Below are positions 22,260 to 25,978 of a DNA stretch of 25,978 nt, piece after piece. The notes below the pieces were generated by a model. That model had not been told where the DNA came from. It saw only the letters and a program-made list of their open reading frames with translations, and did not search any database. Every line of letters starts with the position of its first letter. The first letter of the stretch is position 1. The DNA lies in NCBI GenBank assembly GCA_937927625.1, contig CALBSD010000050.1, forward strand, positions 1 through 25,978. The letters run 5' to 3'. This DNA is from an uncultured Actinomycetes bacterium. GTDB taxonomy: Bacteria; Actinomycetota; Acidimicrobiia; Acidimicrobiales; Ilumatobacteraceae. The position numbers and the translations under genes were made by a program.

Positions 22260-22280
22260 AGCATCAGAACTGCTGAATTC

Positions 22281-22301
22281 CCATCCACAGCCTGTGGATA
22301 A
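22281..22301. promoter_or_regulatory. Inverted pair of DnaA-box-like sequences
   Basis: TGTGGATAA at 22293-22301 is a perfect DnaA box on the minus strand. CCATCCACA at 22281-22289 matches the consensus TTATCCACA at 7 of 9 bases on the plus strand. Together they form the inverted repeat ATCCACAG-C-CTGTGGAT. It lies between convergent genes, so a weak terminator hairpin is an alternative reading, but no T-run follows. Confidence 0.42.
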
Positions 22302-22365
22302 ACATGTTGGAAACAACACGCATGTAACTCTGCTAACGCCCACCCCGCATGGGGTTGCGGACGGT

Positions 22366-22674
22366 TTAGTGGTACTTGGTGGCTGTGTACAAGCCACCCA
22401 AAAGTGATGTGAGACCTGCTGCGAGGTACCAGTTGCTACGTCCACCAGGAACAAAACCGAGGTAGTAGAAGAAGATCACGAGGAAGCCCACGCCGAGAAG
22501 AGCGAACATGAGATACAGCACCCACTGTGGACTTTGCTTCACAAATTCAGGCACCGGCGGGGTGTAGCGGCTGCTGGCGCCGACATTTTCGTTATTGGTT
22601 CCGTGCATGTTGGTGGGATTGGTGTGTCCGCCCTTTGGGGTGACGCGACCGCCCTGCTTCTTCTTTGTAGCCAC
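22366..22674 (-). CDS. crgA: Cell-division protein CrgA
   Basis: CrgA is a small actinobacterial divisome protein that interacts with FtsZ, FtsQ and penicillin-binding proteins. This one has about 102 residues: a basic N-terminus (ATKKKQGGRVTPKG), the signature SSRYTPPVPEFVKQSPQWVLYLMFALLGVGFLVIFFYYLGFVPGG with the first membrane helix, then SNWYLAAGLTSLLGGLYTATKY with the second. The GTG at 22674 is chosen because lysine-rich ends are usual. A GTG at 22713 would add 13 residues of unlikely composition. AGTGTA at 22682-22687 (TACACT on the minus strand) is a possible -10 for a leaderless start 7 bases before that GTG. Position beside pabA and pknB matches M. tuberculosis Rv0011c. Confidence 0.93.
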   Translation of the reverse strand: MATKKKQGGRVTPKGGHTNPTNMHGTNNENVGASSRYTPPVPEFVKQSPQWVLYLMFALLGVGFLVIFFYYLGFVPGGRSNWYLAAGLTSLLGGLYTATKYH

Positions 22675-22744
22675 GTCAACGAGTGTAGAACGCCAGCACC
22701 CAATTGGTTTCACAAAACGGTCTCAAACACGGCAGGCTAGAGAG

Positions 22745-23320
22745 ATGTCCCGGGTCCTCGTCATCGATAGTTATGACAGCTTCGTCTACAACATCGTGCA
22801 GTACCTGGGTGAGTTGGGTGCCGAGCCCATCGTGGTGCGTAACGATCAGTTGACCGTGGAAGAGGCAGTCGCCCTCCAGCCAGATGGCGTGTTGTTGTCA
22901 CCTGGCCCTGGCCGACCTGAAGAAGCCGGGATCATCTGCGATGCGATTCGCGCGTTTGCCGGCAACACTCCGGTGTTTGGTGTGTGTCTTGGACATCAAG
23001 CGATCGGCCATGTGTATGGCGGTGACGTGGTTCGTGCGCCACAACTGATGCACGGTAAAACATCTTTTATGACGCACAACAATACGGGAGTGTTTGAAGG
23101 TTTGCCATCGCCGTTGGAAGCAACGCGCTATCACTCACTGGTGATTGAGAAGTCAACATTGCCTGCGGAGCTATTGATTACTGCGGAAACAAGCGACGGC
23201 ATTGTGATGGGTGTTCGTCATCGCGATGTTGATGTTGAAGGTGTGCAGTTTCACCCGGAAAGCATTCTCACTGCAGCAGGTCACGACTTGCTGCGCAACT
23301 TCCTCAATCGCTGCGCATAG
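22745..23320 (+). CDS. Glutamine amidotransferase, PabA/TrpG type
   Basis: This is a 191-residue class I glutamine amidotransferase that supplies ammonia to aminodeoxychorismate or anthranilate synthase. It begins MSRVLVIDSYDSFVYNIVQYL. The oxyanion region is LLSPGPGRPEEAG, the nucleophile is C81 in GVCLGHQAIG, and H170 and E172 lie in VQFHPESILT, so the triad is complete. The corresponding gene in M. tuberculosis (Rv0013) occupies the same place between crgA and pknB. No synthase partner is nearby, so folate (pabA) versus tryptophan (trpG) use, or both, stays open. The start at 22745 is the only one consistent with the family; longer versions read antisense to crgA. Confidence 0.93.
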   Translation: MSRVLVIDSYDSFVYNIVQYLGELGAEPIVVRNDQLTVEEAVALQPDGVLLSPGPGRPEEAGIICDAIRAFAGNTPVFGVCLGHQAIGHVYGGDVVRAPQLMHGKTSFMTHNNTGVFEGLPSPLEATRYHSLVIEKSTLPAELLITAETSDGIVMGVRHRDVDVEGVQFHPESILTAAGHDLLRNFLNRCA

Positions 23321-23343
23321 CGCGCGTCGTGAATAGATGCTGG

Positions 23344-25311
23344 TTAGCCGGCGGGGGCTGCTGTGACGCGGCCGATGGTGAGAACAATCTTTGTTCCTGG
23401 AGTCACCATCGTGCCCACGGCAGTGCCTTGGCTAATCACTTTGCCAATGTTGGCGTTGCCTGCTGCAAGATCAACATAGTCAATGGATGCTCCAAGACCT
23501 AACGCAGTGAGTTTCGCAAGCGCATCCGCTTCCGACAAACTCTTGACCGAAGGCATTGCGACTGGTTGCGGACCTGAAGAGACATACAACGTGATTGATG
23601 CACCCTTGTCGAGCAACTGTCCGACGACTGGGTCTGTACGAATCACAATGCCCTTTGCAACAGTGGCATTGGCTTCTTCAACAATGGTGACCACAAACTT
23701 GTATGGATCTGCTTGCAAGAACGCTTGTGCTGTTGCGGTGGTTTGACCAACAACGACAGTTGGAACTGCAAGTTGGCCATTGCCACCCGAGACGTTTACT
23801 GTGACGGTTTCGCCCTTGGCAAGTTGTGTGCGGCCTGCAGGGTTCTGCATTGCAACAGTGCCGAGTGCGTATGTTTTGTCGATGACATCAGGGCCCCTCG
23901 CGTACACAAAGCCTGCACCTTCAATTGCCGTGCGCGCTGCTTCTTCCGTGAGGCCGACAATGGGCGGCACTTCGACCGTGACCGCAGGGAAAACAAGAGT
24001 GACCGCTTCGCCTTCTTTGGCGGTGTCGCCCGCGGCAGGGGACTGGCTTTGCACAATGAGTGTTGCATCACATACAACATCTGCGGGGCTGACAGTGACT
24101 GTGAACTTTGCGGTTTCTAACGCGGCCTTTGCAACATCACATGACTGGCCCGACACGTTGGGCACAGTTAATCCACTACTGCCACCCATGCTGGTGATGA
24201 GGAAGATGATTCCACCAACAATGACGAGGCCCGCAACAACTGCCCCAATGATGTAGCCGCGCTTGCTCGGTGTGTCGTCTTCGTAATCGGGAAGTTCTTC
24301 AACAGGCGCCATGGTGGAAGGCATCACCGCTGTCTGCGGAGTGACAGGCATGGCTGCTGTGTCACCGGCATCGCTACCAACAGGAGTCATCATCGTGGTG
24401 GCTTGTTCAAGATCGCTTGCTGCAAGTGGTGCTTTGCCTTGACGTGCACGCACTTCGTCCATCGCCAATGTTGGTTCGCCACTCACGAAACGACGAAGGT
24501 CATCACGCAACTGGTCAGCACTTGCGTAGCGCATCTCTGCGTTCTTAGTCATGCACTTTGCAACGATTGCTTCCAGCGGTGTTGGAACATCGGAGACAAG
24601 CGAACGAATGCTTGGCGGCATTTCATTGACTTGCTTATATGCGGTGGCAAGAGCAGATTCACCAATGAATGGTGCACGACCCGTGAGCAACTCATAGAGC
24701 ACAACACCCAATGAATACAGGTCGGATCGAAGGTCAAGACCTTCACCTTTTGCTTGCTCGGGAGAGAAATAGGTTGCGGTCCCCATGACTGCACCGTCTT
24801 GCGTGAGACCTGCATCATGACCTGCATCAAGTGCGCGTGCGATACCGAAGTCGGCGACTTTCACGTCACCGTTGTCGCCCATGAGAATGTTTGCGGGTTT
24901 GATGTCGCGGTGCACCACGTTGTTGCGATGCGCATAGGCAAGTGCACCAGCAATATGGCCCGCAACCATCGCCGCGTTGCGCGCTGTGAAACGAGTTTGT
25001 TGGCGAAGCACAGCAGCGAGGGTGCGACCCTTCACGTATTCCATTGCCATGAAATAGGTATTGCCAGTTTGACCCCAGTCGTACACCGCCACGATGTTCG
25101 GGTGGTTCAGACCAGCGACGGCCTGTGCCTCGCGGCGGAAACGCTCGACAAAGTTCGGGTCGACGGCGTGCTCGGGAAAGAGAACTTTGAGGGCGACTTC
25201 GCGGTCGAGGAGGAGGTCGCGAGCCAGGAAAACATCTGCCATGCCGCCACGGCCGATACGGGGGCCGAGTTCATAGCGATCGTTGATGACCGTGGGGTTT
25301 TGGTTCGACAT
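23344..25311 (-). CDS. pknB: Ser/Thr protein kinase PknB with four PASTA domains
   Basis: This is a 655-residue receptor kinase that senses muropeptides and controls cell-wall growth and division. The kinase domain spans 1-275: glycine loop IGRGGMADVF, K42 in VALKVL, catalytic D136 in HRDIKPAN, D154 in the DFG motif, and the activation loop LTQDGAVMGTATYFSPEQ. There T170 is kept but the second threonine of the TQT motif is D172. A juxtamembrane stretch (280-350) and one membrane helix (353-374) follow. Four PASTA repeats are at about 381-443, 444-509, 513-579 and 583-648. The first holds two cysteines, C391 and C414. No Shine-Dalgarno is seen. In mycobacteria pknA follows; here pbpA does, 46 bases upstream. 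Confidence 0.95.
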   Translation of the reverse strand: MSNQNPTVINDRYELGPRIGRGGMADVFLARDLLLDREVALKVLFPEHAVDPNFVERFRREAQAVAGLNHPNIVAVYDWGQTGNTYFMAMEYVKGRTLAAVLRQQTRFTARNAAMVAGHIAGALAYAHRNNVVHRDIKPANILMGDNGDVKVADFGIARALDAGHDAGLTQDGAVMGTATYFSPEQAKGEGLDLRSDLYSLGVVLYELLTGRAPFIGESALATAYKQVNEMPPSIRSLVSDVPTPLEAIVAKCMTKNAEMRYASADQLRDDLRRFVSGEPTLAMDEVRARQGKAPLAASDLEQATTMMTPVGSDAGDTAAMPVTPQTAVMPSTMAPVEELPDYEDDTPSKRGYIIGAVVAGLVIVGGIIFLITSMGGSSGLTVPNVSGQSCDVAKAALETAKFTVTVSPADVVCDATLIVQSQSPAAGDTAKEGEAVTLVFPAVTVEVPPIVGLTEEAARTAIEGAGFVYARGPDVIDKTYALGTVAMQNPAGRTQLAKGETVTVNVSGGNGQLAVPTVVVGQTTATAQAFLQADPYKFVVTIVEEANATVAKGIVIRTDPVVGQLLDKGASITLYVSSGPQPVAMPSVKSLSEADALAKLTALGLGASIDYVDLAAGNANIGKVISQGTAVGTMVTPGTKIVLTIGRVTAAPAG

Positions 25312-25357
25312 AAGGCTCTATAGAGGCTACCCCTGAGGGTGCGGGGACTAGGGGCAG

Positions 25358-25978
25358 CTATGGCAGCAGGGGAAGAGTGGCGTCGAGAACCTGTTTGGCA
25401 ATTGGGCCTGCCAAGTGGCCGCCCGTGCTGGCACTCACGTCATCGTTGACGCCCTTGATGAAGACCGAGATGGCGACTTTGGGAGCTTCGGCAGGTGCGA
25501 AGCCCATGATCCAGGCGTGAGAGCGCTGACGCTGACCTTCAGGATTCAACTGGGCGGTTCCTGTTTTCACGGCAACGGAGATTCCGTTCCGTAATGCAAT
25601 GCAACAACTTGCGGTGCCGTTGGTTGCAACACCAATCATGAGTTGCGTGAGAGTGGCGGCAGTGGAAGGAGCCATCGCGGTCTTCCAAAGTTGTGGTGTT
25701 GTTGTTTTGATAGGCGCGCCCGAATGTGTGCGGGTCTCTTGCACGACGTATGGCGTCATCATGCGGCCACCATTGGCAACGCTGCTGGCGATGAGTGCCA
25801 TATGTAGTGGTGTCACTTGCACTTGGCCTTGACCAAAGCCGTGAATGGCGAGGAGAGCGAGTGAGTCGGCGAAATCTTTGGCAAGCCCACCGAACGTGCT
25901 GGCGGCCGCACCGGGAAGGTCGAAGGGCACGCGCTCATCGAAACCGAAACGATTGACGCCGTTCACCATGAGGTCTGG
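25358..25978 (-). CDS. pbpA: Penicillin-binding protein PbpA (C-terminal part)
   Basis: The frame runs off the right edge (P-D-L precede the first internal Met), so only the last 206 residues are seen. The transpeptidase motif KTGTAQ is present, followed by HAWIMGFAPAE and the usual GPIAKQVLDATL ending. GQGQVQVTPLHMALIASSVANGG is the conserved helix before it. The SxxK and SxN motifs must lie outside. PbpA is a class B, monofunctional transpeptidase working with the RodA glycosyltransferase in peptidoglycan synthesis. Its gene lies directly before pknB on the same strand, as in other actinobacteria apart from the missing pknA, and they probably share a transcript with rodA and pstP further right. 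Confidence 0.94.
   Translation of the reverse strand, partial: PDLMVNGVNRFGFDERVPFDLPGAAASTFGGLAKDFADSLALLAIHGFGQGQVQVTPLHMALIASSVANGGRMMTPYVVQETRTHSGAPIKTTTPQLWKTAMAPSTAATLTQLMIGVATNGTASCCIALRNGISVAVKTGTAQLNPEGQRQRSHAWIMGFAPAEAPKVAISVFIKGVNDDVSASTGGHLAGPIAKQVLDATLPLLP

Noticed and set aside
22342..22355. ACCCC-GCAT-GGGGT hairpin behind crgA
   Set aside because: It has only a 5-bp stem and no T-run on either strand, too weak to call a terminator.
1..25978. CRISPR arrays, insertion sequences, inteins, prophage or toxin-antitoxin genes
   Set aside because: No regularly spaced repeats, transposase motifs, integrase motifs or interrupted gyrase genes were seen on either strand.

Overview
This window looks like the origin-proximal region of an actinobacterial chromosome (phylum Actinomycetota). 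The evidence is gene order. recF (3' part), a DciA/DUF721 gene, gyrB, gyrA, a DUF3566 membrane protein, tRNA-Ile(GAT), tRNA-Ala(TGC), crgA, a pabA/trpG-type amidotransferase, pknB and pbpA occur in the same relative order and orientation as in Mycobacterium tuberculosis (recF to pbpA). The moderate G+C (judged by eye), CCA-encoding tRNAs, the mixture of Shine-Dalgarno and apparently leaderless starts, and the accessory genes would fit an Acidimicrobiia / Ilumatobacter-like aquatic bacterium. That class assignment is inference only. There is no CRISPR array, insertion sequence, prophage, rRNA or origin in the window, and no gene-free stretch longer than 300 bases.

Layout. 1-6265 (+): replication and topology genes recF', dciA-like, gyrB and gyrA, then a TadE-like pseudopilin-type gene overlapping the end of gyrA, then DUF3566. 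6283-8710 (+): tRNA-Ile, a 43-residue protein that may be a DLW-39 homologue, a Rossmann-fold dehydrogenase-like protein and a GH84 beta-N-acetylhexosaminidase. 8740-10064 (+): a Fur-family metalloregulator translationally coupled to an alpha/beta hydrolase. 10021-11747 (-): a DUF1003 membrane protein and a soluble PRC-barrel/MgtE-N/CBS protein. 11863-12798 (+): tRNA-Ala with purU starting two bases after its CCA end.

12863-22259 is a catabolic and regulatory block with no counterpart between alaT and crgA in M. tuberculosis. It encodes a VOC-fold protein plus an esterase-like hydrolase, an IclR/PcaR-type regulator divergent from a class III CoA-transferase/citryl-CoA-lyase-like pair, a four-helix membrane protein, a zinc-dependent MetE-like methyl/alkyl-transferase, a ferredoxin-reductase-type flavoprotein with a MarR regulator, a thiolase, and a small membrane-anchored zinc-ribbon protein. 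22366-25978: crgA (-), pabA/trpG (+), pknB (-) and the C-terminal part of pbpA (-), i.e. the cell-division and cell-wall signalling cluster, with no pknA between pknB and pbpA.

The most interesting unexplained structure is a repeated inverted repeat, TGTCCG-N5-CGGACA (extended ATTTGTCCG), in three separate intergenic regions of the catabolic block. It lies before the VOC gene, before the membrane-protein gene, and between the divergent MetE-like and flavoprotein genes. It would tie at least four transcription units into one undescribed regulon, plausibly controlled by the local MarR or IclR protein. Other points worth a second look are purU abutting tRNA-Ala, the small ORF after tRNA-Ile, an aspartate at an activation-loop threonine position in PknB, and repeated TAnnnT-N6/7-RTG leaderless-type starts.
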